A DNA stretch of 64,000 nucleotides, from NCBI GenBank assembly GCA_963556495.2, contig OY747705.1:30311001-30375000 (forward strand), read 5' to 3'. Position numbers and translations under genes: made by a program. Each line of letters starts with the position of its first letter. The stretch's first letter is position 1. This DNA comes from Valencia hispanica. Lineage: Eukaryota > Chordata > Actinopteri > Cyprinodontiformes > Valenciidae. Below are positions 37,721 to 48,099 of the stretch, one piece after another. The notes beneath the pieces are model-generated. The model had not been told where the DNA came from. It did not search any database and saw nothing but the letters and a program-made list of their open reading frames with translations.

Positions 37721-37790
37721 TCCATTGCTGCGGTGACCAGCGTCCATACCTCTATATACAGTCTATGGTCCATAATCATTCATTGTGCTG
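37721..37790 (-). repeat. fragment of a common teleost repeat
   Basis: CCATTGCTGCGGTGACC and CTCTATATACAGTCTATGG are the reverse complement of a block that I recognise as widespread in fish genomes (CATAGACTGTATATA-type). The 17-nt part CCATTGCTGCGGTGACC recurs inverted at about 38,373-38,389, next to another CTCTATATA-like motif. Confidence 0.4.
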
Positions 37791-38037
37791 TCATTGTAAA
37801 CCGACCCTCTACATTGACAGTATGATGACTACCTGGATTGATGATGTTAGACAGTGGCCTCCAGTAACTGATAAAGGTATATTAAATGAATATGGATATT
37901 AATTTATGAATTAATCATTTTTTGAACAATAAACAATACAATTAACAGGAAGATAATAGACTGTACCATTAAACACTGTGCATATAGCATGCGTTAGGCA
38001 GCAGAAGTTAGCAAGCTAACCGTGACATTTAATCATT

Positions 38038-38480
38038 ATGGACTGGGTATGTGACTTTAAAAAAAAACACAACACAAGTTTGTGTTTTGTTTTAGATACT
38101 CAAGAGCACTTTATTGAACAGCTGGCGTCCGATGACCAGAGAAAAGGCAACTACAGGTCTCTGATCGAGGGTCAAAATTACCTGAACTCTGGATGGGTCG
38201 GACAAATTTTACACCGCCTTTTAAACGACCACATCGTATTGAAGGGATCAGTGAGCCATCCGCTGTCACCGAGATGTGAAAGTGACCGTGAGAAGAGATG
38301 GTGGCCAGGTTGAACGTCTCTGCTGTGACTGCACCTCAGGCGTAGCCTATGGCTGCCCAAGTGGGAGCGGTCACCGCAGCAATGGCGGCGGCTCGACTTC
38401 CGGTTACTTCATTGAATCAGTATATAGAGGCAAAATAACTCTGCCAAAAGTCCCCCAGCCAATAGGAAGCCAGATTTGAT
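38038..38480 (+). pseudogene. fragment resembling an uncharacterised SWIM-type gene
   Basis: A plausible 3' splice site (TTTGTTTTAG ending at 38,095) leads into an open frame reading DTQEHFIEQLASDDQRKGNY, then SLIEGQNYLNSGWVGQILH and VLKGSVSHP. A second frame continues VKVTVRRDGGQVERLCCDCT. This order and wording resemble the segment before and at the start of a SWIM-type zinc finger in a large family of uncharacterised fish proteins. The CxC part of the SWIM motif is only approximate, and no C-x-H part follows. The frame change near 38,270 means it is either broken or spliced. It could be a captured gene fragment, a multi-copy pseudogene or part of a transposon. No intact gene is present in the window. 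Confidence 0.35.
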
Positions 38481-38672
38481 GCTGACCAATGAGCTCGTCA
38501 CAGTCTCCTTTGGGGTGCGCTTGTTTTAATATACTCATGTAGGCGCGCTCATCATTGATAGTGGAAGAAGAAACCTACGCCCTAACGGTCTATTGCGCTT
38601 CTAACATCTTAGCAGAACTCAGCTGATGGTCAGTCAACATGGCTATCGACGGAAATTGGGAACCTGAAGTAA
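38455..38672 (+). promoter_or_regulatory. possible promoter with first coding exon
   Basis: Two CCAAT boxes (38,459-38,463 and 38,486-38,490) precede a CpG-containing stretch. An ATG at 38,639 begins MAIDGNWEPE, and the frame meets a good 5' splice site (GAAGTAAGAA) near 38,670. If real, it would be the first exon of a plus-strand gene. No continuing exon is recognised downstream because LINE sequence starts at 38,765, and the SWIM-like fragment lies upstream rather than downstream. Confidence 0.2.
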
Positions 38673-38764
38673 GAATTATTTTTAGGTAAAATGGCCATAT
38701 GGCCATATAATGGCTGTATTAATTTAAATGGTTTAATGGGATGCAAAACGTTTGCTGGTGGGAG

Positions 38765-39320
38765 TAAAACCACAGTAAAACATTGCATACCCTGTTTGTG
38801 GATTTCAGCTCTGCGTTCAAGACCATTCTGCCAGCTCTACTCAAAGACGGGCTCTCTCAGCTCAACATCCCTGACTCCATCTGTAGGTGAATCACCAACT
38901 TTCGGACAGATCGGAGGCAGTACGTGTGGCTGGAGAACAACGTGTCAGAGATTCGGACCATCAGCACCAGCTCCCCTCAGGGCTGTGTACTTTCACCTCT
39001 GCTATTCTCCCTTTATACGAACTGCTGCACCTCTAGCCATCAGTCTGTGAAACTGAACTGCCTGCCACAAGAACATCTTCCCCTCTGCCATCATACTCTT
39101 AAATAATAGTTAAATAGCCTCACAATGCACCTGCTAATGTAAAAAAATTTTTTTCAACCAATTATTATTATTTTTTTAATTTTATGTTATGTTATTGTTT
39201 TTACTTAATTTCACTTTTATTCTTCGTTTTTTATATATCTGCACATCAGAGCAAATTCCTAGTCTGTATATCTTTTTTTACTGGCAATGGCAACAAAGTG
39301 ATTCTGATTCTGATCTGAGC
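38765..39320 (+). pseudogene. CR1/L2/Rex-like LINE, internally deleted
   Basis: Translation in shifting frames gives reverse-transcriptase motifs: a VDFSSAFKTILPALL-like motif A, INFRTDRRQYVWLENN-like sequence and SPQGCVLSPLLFSLYTN (motif B). It then jumps directly, without the catalytic xxDD motif C, to the ORF end (FPSAIILLNN-like). An AT-rich 3' UTR ends GTGATTCTGATTCTGATC, a TTCTGA-repeat tail typical of fish LINEs of this group. The missing stretch between motif B and the C terminus indicates an internal deletion. Confidence 0.75.
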
Positions 39321-39826
39321 ATAAAAACAACAAATAATGCTCTGAAATTGACAAAATACGCTCTTGAATAATGGCAGGGATTTATTCCCATACAAATGAA
39401 CCACACCACCAGCTTAACACAGACAGGTCATTTTCATCTAATCGTACTATTCTGTGGAAATAATGCATTTGCTGGGGTAAAAAAAAACACCAATCACAAC
39501 AGCAAATCAAAATACTGAAAAAACGACTGACATTATAAAACCAAAAGGGATAACATAATAAAATAAACACTTGAATTTGTAGTTTAAGAATATTTAGTTA
39601 AGCATACAAATAGAATTGCTTACTTTGTGAATTATTCCAAATATTTCCACATTTCCTAAGCAACTATGTGACGTGTTAAAATTAATGTCTCTAATTTTCA
39701 GGAGTTTATTGCTTCCAGCTCTTGAATGGAAACTCCATCCCCTATTGGAGTTTTTATAAAGGAACAGCTATAATGTAACCAGATTTAATATGTGACCTTG
39801 AAGTTAATACACCATGTCCTTTGATG
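39321..39826. other. AT-rich DNA, nothing recognised
   Basis: No feature is supported. Confidence 0.4.
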
Positions 39827-40495
39827 GCGAGAAGCCTTACTTTGAGGCTTCGCCACGTCCACATGCTTTAATGCAGCAAAATTATTTTGATAACTTTTGA
39901 TCCCCAATGTCTTGACTCTGTCCTCGCTCGTTTTGAAGTCTGTAAGTGAAAGGCTCTGGAGGAGTTCGTTCAAATACGCCAAATATACATGGGACAAAAA
40001 GGTTGGGCTGGATTCAAAATGGCTGACTTCCTGTGGGGTTTGGACCATGGCTCCAAGAGACGTTTTTGTAGGTCCTGAGATACTACATTTGTATGCCGGA
40101 TTTGATCATCCTCTGATGAAATATGGCTGGGGGCTAACTGTTTGAGTGATTCTAGGGTGCGCGAGAAGAAGCCTTATTTTGAGGCTAAGCCACGCACACC
40201 TGCTTTCATGCAACAAAATTATTTTGATAATTTTGATCCCCAATGCCTTAAGTCTGTCCTCGCTCGTTTAGAAGTCTGCAAGTCAAAAGCTCTAGGAGGA
40301 GTTCATTCAAATATGTCGTGTATGACTTACACAAAATGGTGGGTTTGATTTAAAATGGCCGACTTCCTGAGGGGTTATGACCAGGGCTCTGAAAGACTTC
40401 TTTGTGGGTCCTGAGACACTACATTAGTATGCTTAGGTACATAATCTTCAGATAAAATATGGCTGGGGGCTGGCTGTTTAAGTTATTCTAAGGGG
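39827..40495 (+). repeat. tandem dimer of a ~334-bp repeat
   Basis: Two head-to-tail copies begin GCGAGAAG near 39,827 and 40,161. They share ordered blocks: AAAATTATTTTGATAA, TGATCCCCAATG, TCTGTCCTCGCTCGTTT, AAAATGG-CGACTTCCTG, and ATATGGCTGGGGGCT near the end. Divergence is moderate. A third, partial unit or flank continues to about 40,720 (GGTGCAGTGGAGAAG). The family is common-looking in fish but I cannot name it. Confidence 0.8.
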
Positions 40496-40974
40496 TGCAG
40501 TGGAGAAGTTAGACTATGCCCACCAAAATTTGGCATTGATATCTCTGAAGGTTTGGACCAGTAAACATCCTATGCGATATGGTGCAGATGAAATAAGTTT
40601 TGTGGAAATTAGAGCCAAATGTATGACCGTGGCGTGAAGCTGGATTCTCCACACCGCCAGAGCCCCACACTCTTTCGAGAACTTTGGAGGAAGACTCAGG
40701 CGAAAACACAGATAGACTATTATCTTATAATTTACACATAAAATCAGAAAATATGAAAATCACTGAAAGATTATTTTAAATAGTCTTCAGATGAAGACTT
40801 CATACTGTTGGAGGCAGAAATATTACGCCATAGCGAAACTAGTTCAAAGTTGATAGAAGATGGATGGAGCTAAATAAAGGAAAATCCTGAAGAACCTATT
40901 TGAGACTCCAGATAACTTGAGAGTAGGTAGGTAGAATAGCCATTTTGCATTTCAATTCAAATTCAAATGTAACA

Positions 40975-42488
40975 ATACTTTTATGATCCCAGAGGGACAT
41001 TAAGTGTTGTTGTAGCTCATATAATTAATTCTTTAAGGAGTTGTTGTAGATAGTGATGGCTATGGGCAGGAAGGATTTCCTGTAGCGGTCTGTATTGCAC
41101 CGAAACTGAAGAAGCCTCCGACTGAAGACACTCTGTTGTTGTATGACAGTCTCATGAGGAGGATGCTCGAGGTGTCCATAACTTTTTTGATTTTATGAAG
41201 AATCCTTCTTTGCATCATCATCTCCAGTGGTTCCACAGTGGTGCCAAGAGCAGAATCAGCTTTCTTTATCAGGTTGTTGAGCTTTTTTAAGTCTGACTCT
41301 GATGCTGCTACCCCGACAGACGATGGCTGAAGAGATTACACTCTCCACAACAGACTTGTAGAAGATTTGCAGCATCTTACTGCAAACCTTGAAGGACCTA
41401 AGCTTCTTCAAGAAGTACAGTCTGCTCTGTCCCTTCTTGTAGACGGTTTCACTGCTCAGTCTCCAGTCCAATCTGTTATCTAGGTGAACTCCAAGGTATT
41501 TATACTCCTCAATTACCTCCACTTCTTCTCTCATGATGGAAACAGTGTTTGACGTATCCCTGTTTCTTCTGAAATCTACAATCATCTCCTGTGTTTTGTT
41601 CACATTCAAGGTAAGATGATTGTTTCCACACCATGTCACAAAGCACCAGCTCTCTGTATTCAGCTTCTTGTACATCTCTGATACACCCGACAATTGCAGA
41701 GTCATCTGAGTACATTCTGCAGATGACAGTACTCAGATTTGTATTGGAAGTCTGAGGTGTACAAAGTGAAAAGGAATGGTAAGAGTAGGGTCCCCTGTGG
41801 TGCTCCTGTGCTGCTGACCACCTGGTTTGACACACAATTCTTCAATTTCACAAACTGTGGTCTGTTTGTCAGGTAGTCACTGATCCAGGCGATTGTTGAG
41901 GGCTCCATCTGAGTGCTGGCTGCTTTGTCCAGATGACAGTGGGTTGGTTGAAGCAGGTGGACGATGGCATCTTCAACCCCAACTCCACAGTGATAAGCAA
42001 ACTGCAGCGAGTCCTGATATGTTCTTGTTTGCTTCATTGATGACTGAGTTCTCTTTGGTACTGGAACAAGGCAGGATGTCTTCCACAACACTGGAACCTT
42101 CTCCTGAGTTAGGCTAAGGTTGAAGAGGTGCTGCTGAATCCCACAAAGCTGCTCTGCACAGGCCTTCAGGACTCTGGGGCAGACACCATCTGGACCTGTA
42201 GCCCTGTTCGGGGTTCAGTTTTTCTGGCTGCCTCTTCACCTGACTTTTGGAAACAGATAAGTGGGAGGGGGAGGCACAGGGGGTAGCAGCATTACCTGAC
42301 TTGGTTGAAGTCAAACTTGTGAAATCCCAAGAGTCCATGGCTGTTAGTGAAGGATAAAACATCCGAGGTGTAACAGGAAAGCTGTTGGTCAGAGGAGGGT
42401 GGGATGTCTGTTTGGCTGGGAACAGGAGAGGGGGATGCTTAGCTAGTTCCTGAACTGAACCTGTTGAAGAATGTGTTTAGTTAATTGG
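40975..42488 (-). pseudogene. CR1/L2/Rex-like LINE ORF2, 5'-truncated and frameshifted
   Basis: On the minus strand the segment covers most of a reverse transcriptase and its C terminus in several frames. Recognisable parts in order are LNTFFNRF and TDIPPSSDQQL, a DGVCPRVL-like pre-RT motif, SSTGAPQGTLLLPFLFTLYT (motif B), a degraded FSDDSAIVGC-like motif C (here MYSDDSAIVGC), NHLTLNVNKTQEMIVDFRRN, VEEYKYLGVHLDNRLDW-like (here VIEEYKYLGVHLDNRLDW) and KGQSRLYFLKKLRSF. The 3' end at 40,975 reads CCCTCTGGGATCATAAAAGT then TTGAATTTGAATTG. Motif C retains the DD pair, but frameshifts separate it from motif B, so the copy is dead. A Tc1 fragment abuts its 5' edge. Confidence 0.85.
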
Positions 42489-42835
42489 CTCTGTCCAGAC
42501 TTCCATCTATCCAATCCTTCCTGTCCTTTGGGAATATTTTCAGTCTCTAGCTCTACATATCACATCTATACCCCCAAAAGATTTACAGCTGTAATTGTAG
42601 CAACAGTATTGACTCAAGTTGATTACACATACATGCCACACTTTTCAGATTTTTGTTTGGAAAACATTTCACTATCTAATTATCTTTTTCCATCTACATC
42701 ACAATCATGCACTGTTTTGAATTTGCTCATCACATAAAAACTCAATGAAATAAATAGAATTTTGTGGTCATATCATGGCAAAATGTGACAAGATTTGAGG
42801 GGTTTCTATGCTTTTGTAAACCAGCTATAGCAAAA
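42489..42835 (+). repeat. Tc1-like transposon 3' end
   Basis: The last transposase codons and right inverted end of the Tc1-like family read on the plus strand. Matches are TTTTCAGTCTCTAGCTCTAC, CCCCCAAAAGATTTACAGCT, GTAATTGTAGCAACAG, TGCCACACTTTTCAGATTTT, and a terminus AAATGTGACAAGATTTGAGG then GGTTTCTATGCTTTTGTAAA. Only the 3' third of the element is present. Confidence 0.7.
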
Positions 42836-44745
42836 CTACATCCTCATAGAGTCAGCATGGAGAAGATTTACTAAAATAACTTAGTTTACACTATACATTC
42901 GAATAATAATATGGTGTCAGAGCATTCAGGGATGCCATTTCCAGATGGTAAAAGCTGCATGATATGATCCTAAAAAGAACATTCTTTCTAGGGGGGGAAA
43001 TGTATAAATACAAAACTATAATCCTTTCCTGGCAGATCAACCAGATGCACTCCAGTTACTGATATTTACACAATACAAAATAATAACAATGCTAATGTCA
43101 ATAGAAACACAATAATATCCTAATCTGATTATAGAGACTGTGTGTGTATGGTGAGTAGAAAATTAAATTTGAAATTTGAGAACTTGCCTCTGTCTGTGAT
43201 ATATTACCACAGGGGGGAAGGGGCAAGGAAGGGGAGGGGGTGGGCCTGGTGGCAAAGCGGAGGCCAAGGTGGAATTTAATAAACCCGCCAAAAATTTTAA
43301 AATGCATATTGGCCTGAGATAAGGTAGAGACCGTCCTTTTTTTCTAAAGTAATTATGAGATTTTATTCATTTCTGTCATTAGTCAAACTGACAGCCGGTC
43401 CCTGCAGGCTGGACGTGTCCCACTCTCCTCTCCTGCTCACCTATCGGAGAAGGAAACCCATAATGAATGTTTACAACATACAGGTAACAGAGTAAATATT
43501 GGACTCATCAATTACAGAGGGCGAGGGAACTGGCAATCAAATCCCATGATTATTGTTACCGTCAGAGCCAACATGAGCCCTGACAGTGCCTGGTGGTCAT
43601 ATGTGATGCACGGCATTGCTACACCCTTCGTATGAGTGAACGCGCACACCGATGGATTTACCGCTGCAAAATAAGTAAATAAACACATTCATGCACCCGT
43701 TCACCGTCATTTTGCAGAGATGTCTCACCTACACGAGATAGGACAGAAAGGGAGCTCGTTAACAATGTGTTGTGGGGGAAAAACTGTAGCAAACTGGGAA
43801 GATAATGTAAGAGAGACAACAAGGAAAATGGAAAGAAAATACATTTAAATGATAGTGTTATCGTTAAGGACAGTTGCTCTCATAGCAAAAGGTTGTGGAA
43901 AAAAATTATATGGCTTATATTTCCAAAAAGATGCATAGATATTTATTACCTCAGTGTGCCTGGGTGAGCAATGATTTCTTTCAAAATAAATGACAAACAA
44001 GAAGCTTTGGTTGTTTTGTCAATGGTTGTGCAGCCTTTTACTGTAAAACCTAATCAACCAGTTACTCAATCACAAAGTGTGTGGGGTGTGTGTGTGTTCT
44101 TCTTAGCTTCATAATCATTTAGAGACTTTATCTGTTTGGTCTTTAAAGGAGCTATATGTCTACGCATGGTGACCTGAAGCCCTTCTTGCTAGCTTTGTGC
44201 AGTTGCCTGCATCTGTTGTGTTATGACAACTCTCTGCACCTGTTTCATATTTCTGGACAGCAGGACCCTCAGCCTAGAGACTGTAAACCCACCCAATTTG
44301 AACCAAAAGTCCCTCATTACTGCAAACGATTGCTGCTGGGGCTTCGAAACCAGTCGTTCGGGCAAACAGGGTAGGTAGACCTGCAGAGGTGTTGCCATGT
44401 CACAGTGTTTCCTTTTTTCAATTAAAATTTCTAATTCGAGAAAGATCTGCAGGTGCTCTTGTATTGCATTAATTATTTTTCTTTAATTTTGTCACAATGG
44501 GATTTGTATACTTGCCCCAGAGTTCTTATGTTTGGGCTTTTTTGTCACACGTTTCAGATTGTTAGATCATTTAAATAAATACAAAACAGTTTTTCATTGA
44601 TGTTTTGATATGAACCAACCTTTCCTCATGTAAAGCGGTAAATCATGAATTACCTCCTACTTCCCTTTTCTGGTAAGTTTCACTAAATTTTGGCCTGATT
44701 ACTGTCTAACCTGCAGAATCAGGAACTTCCCGATGTAAAGCAATT
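42836..44745. other. unique DNA; possible conserved block 43,380-43,640
   Basis: No exon or transposon is recognised. The part at 43,380-43,640 is GC-balanced and free of repeats and may be conserved non-coding DNA. A G-rich/C-rich stretch lies at 43,205-43,250. Confidence 0.3.
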
Positions 44746-45400
44746 AACCGATGAGAAACAACGTCATCTATCAGTTTTGAACAGGTTACAGAGATAGTTC
44801 TAGGACTTTGGGATTCCAGTCAACAACAGTAAGGGCCATTATCCCAAAATGAACAAAACGTGAAACAGAGATAAACCTTCACTGGAGTGTCCGGTGTACC
44901 ATATTTATTCCTAAAGCAGATCAAGGAGGATACAAAAAAAACACAACACCTAAAGTACCTGCCTCACTTAAGTTCAATGTTCATGCTTCAACAACGGGAG
45001 CCTGGGCAAATATGGCATATATCTGTGACTTCTAAAAAAAAACCTATGTTGAACAAAAAACAAAAAGAAAAGCTGCATCACCCACATTGATGATTACTGA
45101 GACATTTGGTTAAATATTCAACTAATCAGAAAAAAGTGAACCTTTGAGAAACTGATGGACATCCATTTCATCTGGTATAAACAATAGTGTGATGGTTATC
45201 ATCTTACTTTATGTCTTTTGGACCTGAACAACTTGCAATTATTTATGGACCCATGAAATCTACTTTCTACCAGAAAATCCTAAAAGCGAATGCACAGCCA
45301 TCAGTTTCGGACCTTAAGCTCAAGTGCATTTAGATCATGGAGATTAAGAATGACCAGAAACACACAATCATGTTCACCTCTGAATGGTCAAAAATCTATT
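44746..45400 (+). pseudogene. Tc1-like transposon relic, second family
   Basis: Decayed transposase DNA reads on the plus strand. TTTGGGATTCCAGTCAACAA, GTAAGGGCCATTATCC, CCTGCCTCACTTAAGTTCAA, TACCAGAAAATCCTAAAAGC, CACAGCCATCAGTTTCGGAC and CTTAAGCTCAAGTGCATTTA match, in order, a well-known fish Tc1-like family different from the one at 20.5, 36.4 and 42.5 kb. All frames are broken. A minus-oriented copy of the same family lies at 56,880-57,206. Confidence 0.65.
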
Positions 45401-45487
45401 TTATTTACTTAAAGGGGACATATTATAACTCTTTTTAAACGAGTCATAATAGGTCTATGGTCTGTACAAAACATGTTAATAAAGTTC

Positions 45488-46369
45488 TGTCATGTTCTCA
45501 GGGTGACTCTAATTTCAGGCACAACTCCAGACAACAAGAAGGTTCTTTTTTAAAATAAGAGTTTATTTTGCAGGTTATAAGCAGGGAAGCAGGTCTAACC
45601 AGGCTGGAACTCGGGATACGGGGTTTGACTGGAAGTGAGCAGGTAAGTAGTTACTGGATTGTTTATATTCTGGCAGACAGTGAAAATAAAAGAAGATTAT
45701 CTTACTTGGTCGCCAGGAGAAAGGAACATGAGGAAGGTAAAATTGTAGACTGTTTGCTGAGGTTGGCTGTGGATGACTGATCTCGTTAAGTACTGATTCT
45801 GTAGGTTGTAGATGGGGATCTTGATCCGTGTATCCGTTCTTGACAGGTTTCTCCGTTGTGATGTTGGAGGGTGGACAGGCAGGCAGCTGCGGTGAACTGT
45901 TCAGGTGAGTTCTGTTTGTATGTTTCAGGTGGAGCGGTGGAGGCTGACCAGGAGGGAATCAAGAGGAGCTCATCCTTGGTGAGTTTGACTTGAACCTTGA
46001 AGTTCTTAGTCCTGGGCCAACCGTGTGGATTTCCAACCGAGGACTTGATGTAGAACTGGAACTCAGGAATAACAATGGATCTAAGGAGGTTCTCGGAAGA
46101 GGAACTGCGAGGAGACAAAAGGTAAGCATCCACTAAAAACATCCAGGAAAGTTTACTGCTACAGAGAGCATCTAAGTTAGCCTTGTACCACGTTTGACAG
46201 TGGAACCATCTGGCGTCAGCCTCCAGGGGCCGCTCCCCTTATAAACTGGAACTTGATGAGGCTTGATGTGCCGCACCTGTGGCAACACCTGGCAGTCACA
46301 CCCTAAGGAGAGAGGTAAACAGGAAAACAAACCACCCATCCACCAGCACACAGCAACAGACTCCTAACA
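45488..46369 (-). mobile_element. solo LTR of a Ty3/gypsy-like retrotransposon (882 bp)
   Basis: On the minus strand it begins TGTTAGGAGTC and ends ..GAACATGACA, the usual TG..CA termini. A perfect 5-bp target duplication AGTTC flanks it at 45,483-45,487 and 46,370-46,374. A TATA-like box (minus strand TTTATAAG, 46,239-46,246) and an AATAAA signal (plus strand TTTATT, 45,562-45,567) lie in correct U3-to-U5 order. There is no internal retroviral-type coding sequence, so it is a solo LTR left by LTR-LTR recombination. It does not match the LTRs of the neighbouring gypsy element. Confidence 0.85.
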
Positions 46370-46842
46370 AGTTCTTTGCAAAAAATCACGCTCACATAAA
46401 GTGATCTCACCAGCTCAATTCTTGACAATTTCAGTCCCTTTCAGAATGAGCTGCTTAAAAGGCTCTGTCACTTTTTTACAAATTAGCAGTTGCAGACCCC
46501 ACCTCCATCTTGTTGCTAGGCTGCTGATTTGCCACACATGAGAATAGCATGCAAATGGATTGGTGGGCAGAGTTTGACTTATGGGGGCAGAGTTTGACAT
46601 GTGATGGGCGGGGTTTTGTAAGTAAGCAGCGGGGTTTCATAGGTGAGGGGCGGTTATATGCAAGTTCTGCTTGTTGCGATGTCACAAAAAGGCACTTATT
46701 CCAAACGAAGCACAAGATTTCAGATTTTCTGAAAAAAACATGGATGGATGGTTTTTACTACCTCTGCCAAGGAGGTTGTTTCATGTTTGGAGTGTTTATA
46801 GAAGCAGAAGAGAATGATGAAAAAAGTGCCATTCACATAATG

Positions 46843-47003
46843 TGTCAGAACCACACAGAGACTGAAGGCAGTTCTTGTAATTTATTGAGAAGAAGCAGGC
46901 TTTAAGCCGCAGAACCTGGAGGAGGCAAATGACATAGCTGGAGGACCAGGCAGGTCAGGTCTGGCAGGAGCAGGACTGGCTGGAAGGGGATGATTGCCTG
47001 ACA
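46843..47003 (-). repeat. 3' LTR of the gypsy element (161 bp, deleted)
   Basis: It shares its ends and GCCGCAGAACCTGGAGGAGG with the right LTR but lacks about 140 bp that there contains the TATA box. It retains an AATAAA signal (plus strand TTTATT at 46,881-46,886) in about 25 bp that the right LTR lacks. Confidence 0.9.
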
Positions 47004-47030
47004 GAGCGCCCCCCCCCCGAACCTGGGGGT
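47004..47030 (-). promoter_or_regulatory. polypurine tract next to the 3' LTR
   Basis: On the minus strand a run of G (about ten) followed by CGCTC directly precedes the TGTCAGG start of the 3' LTR, the position of the plus-strand primer in gypsy elements. Confidence 0.75.
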
Positions 47031-47790
47031 AAGCTTCCTGCAGTCGGAGTTGAGTTTCATGTGCTTAGTGGAAAGCCAAACCACGTCACTGGGTTGGTAG
47101 ACAGGGCTGGGACGTCGTCTGACTTCCTGTTGTCGCTGATATTCAGTGTTGGCCCGAATGATGGAGGCTTTAGCAAGAATCCAGGCTCCCTTGATGCGGA
47201 GTACGAACTTTTGGGCGGCCGGGACCACCACCTCCACCTCCTGATGGGCAAATATGGGTGATTGGCACCCATAACCGTTCTTGAAGGGTAAATAAGAGAT
47301 GTTGGGGCCAGGAGACTGGAAGAGATGAAGCAAAACATCTGAGGAACTTGCCCACCTGTTGGTTCGCCCGGTCTGTTTGACCATTGGACTCTTGGTGAAA
47401 GGTGGAGGATAGGCTGCGGGCGGCGCCGTCAAGGTGACAGAAAGCCCTCCAAAACCTGGAAGAAAACCACATCCACATCCACAGGAAAAACATGAAGACG
47501 AACTACATGTTGGAGGAAGAGTTCAGCAGCCACCTTAGCCGAGGGTAAACCAGGTAGAGCAACCAGGTGGACAGCTTTGGAAAACCTGTCCACAAAGGTG
47601 GCGATGGAAGTCTTTCCGTCGGCGCTGGGGAGGCCGGTGACAAAGTCGATGGCCACATGAGACCATGGACGGGATGGTACGGGGAGGGGGTGGAGACGAC
47701 CTGCTGGTCTTTGAGAGGCAGATTTAGACCGGGCGCAGGTGGTGCATGCGCTGACAAACTCCTTGACCTCCTTGTTCATGGAGGGCCACC
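47031..47790 (-). pseudogene. gypsy integrase, broken catalytic core
   Basis: The zinc-binding region ends CTTCARSKSASQRP. The first core Asp lies in VAIDFVTGLP, and the C-terminal part shows [12 protein letters not shown], then IIRANTEYQRQQEV and DVVWLSTKHMKLNSDCRKL. The region with the second catalytic Asp (expected ..SDRGPQF.. between [11 protein letters not shown] and FCHL) is missing and the frame shifts there. The catalytic Glu of the NGQTERAN motif is Asp (codon at plus 47,371-47,373). The sequence stops at LTPRF and runs straight into the polypurine tract, so the chromodomain-type C terminus is absent. Confidence 0.9.
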
Positions 47791-48099
47791 AGAGGGCACG
47801 ACGCAGGAAGCGGAGTGTCTTGTCTGGTCCAGAGTGACCAGCAACTGGAGAAGAGTGGCCCCAGATCAGAGCCTCCTGACTGCATTGTTGGGGAACATAC
47901 AGTCAGTTGGGTGGGGTCTCAGGTGGAGCGGTCTCAGAACGCTAGGCAGCTTGGATGGACGCCTCTAAGGGCCACTGTAATGGAGGTAGAATGGCGTGAG
48001 GGGTGATTATGGCGTTGGGCACAGCGGTGGGTGTGGTGGATGAATACTGGCAAGAGAGGGCGACTGCCTTACGGTTTTTGGAGCCAGGTCGGTATGATA

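Noticed and set aside
46902..47432. 176-codon ORF as a separate gene
   Set aside because: It is the C-terminal integrase part of the gypsy element read through a frameshift.
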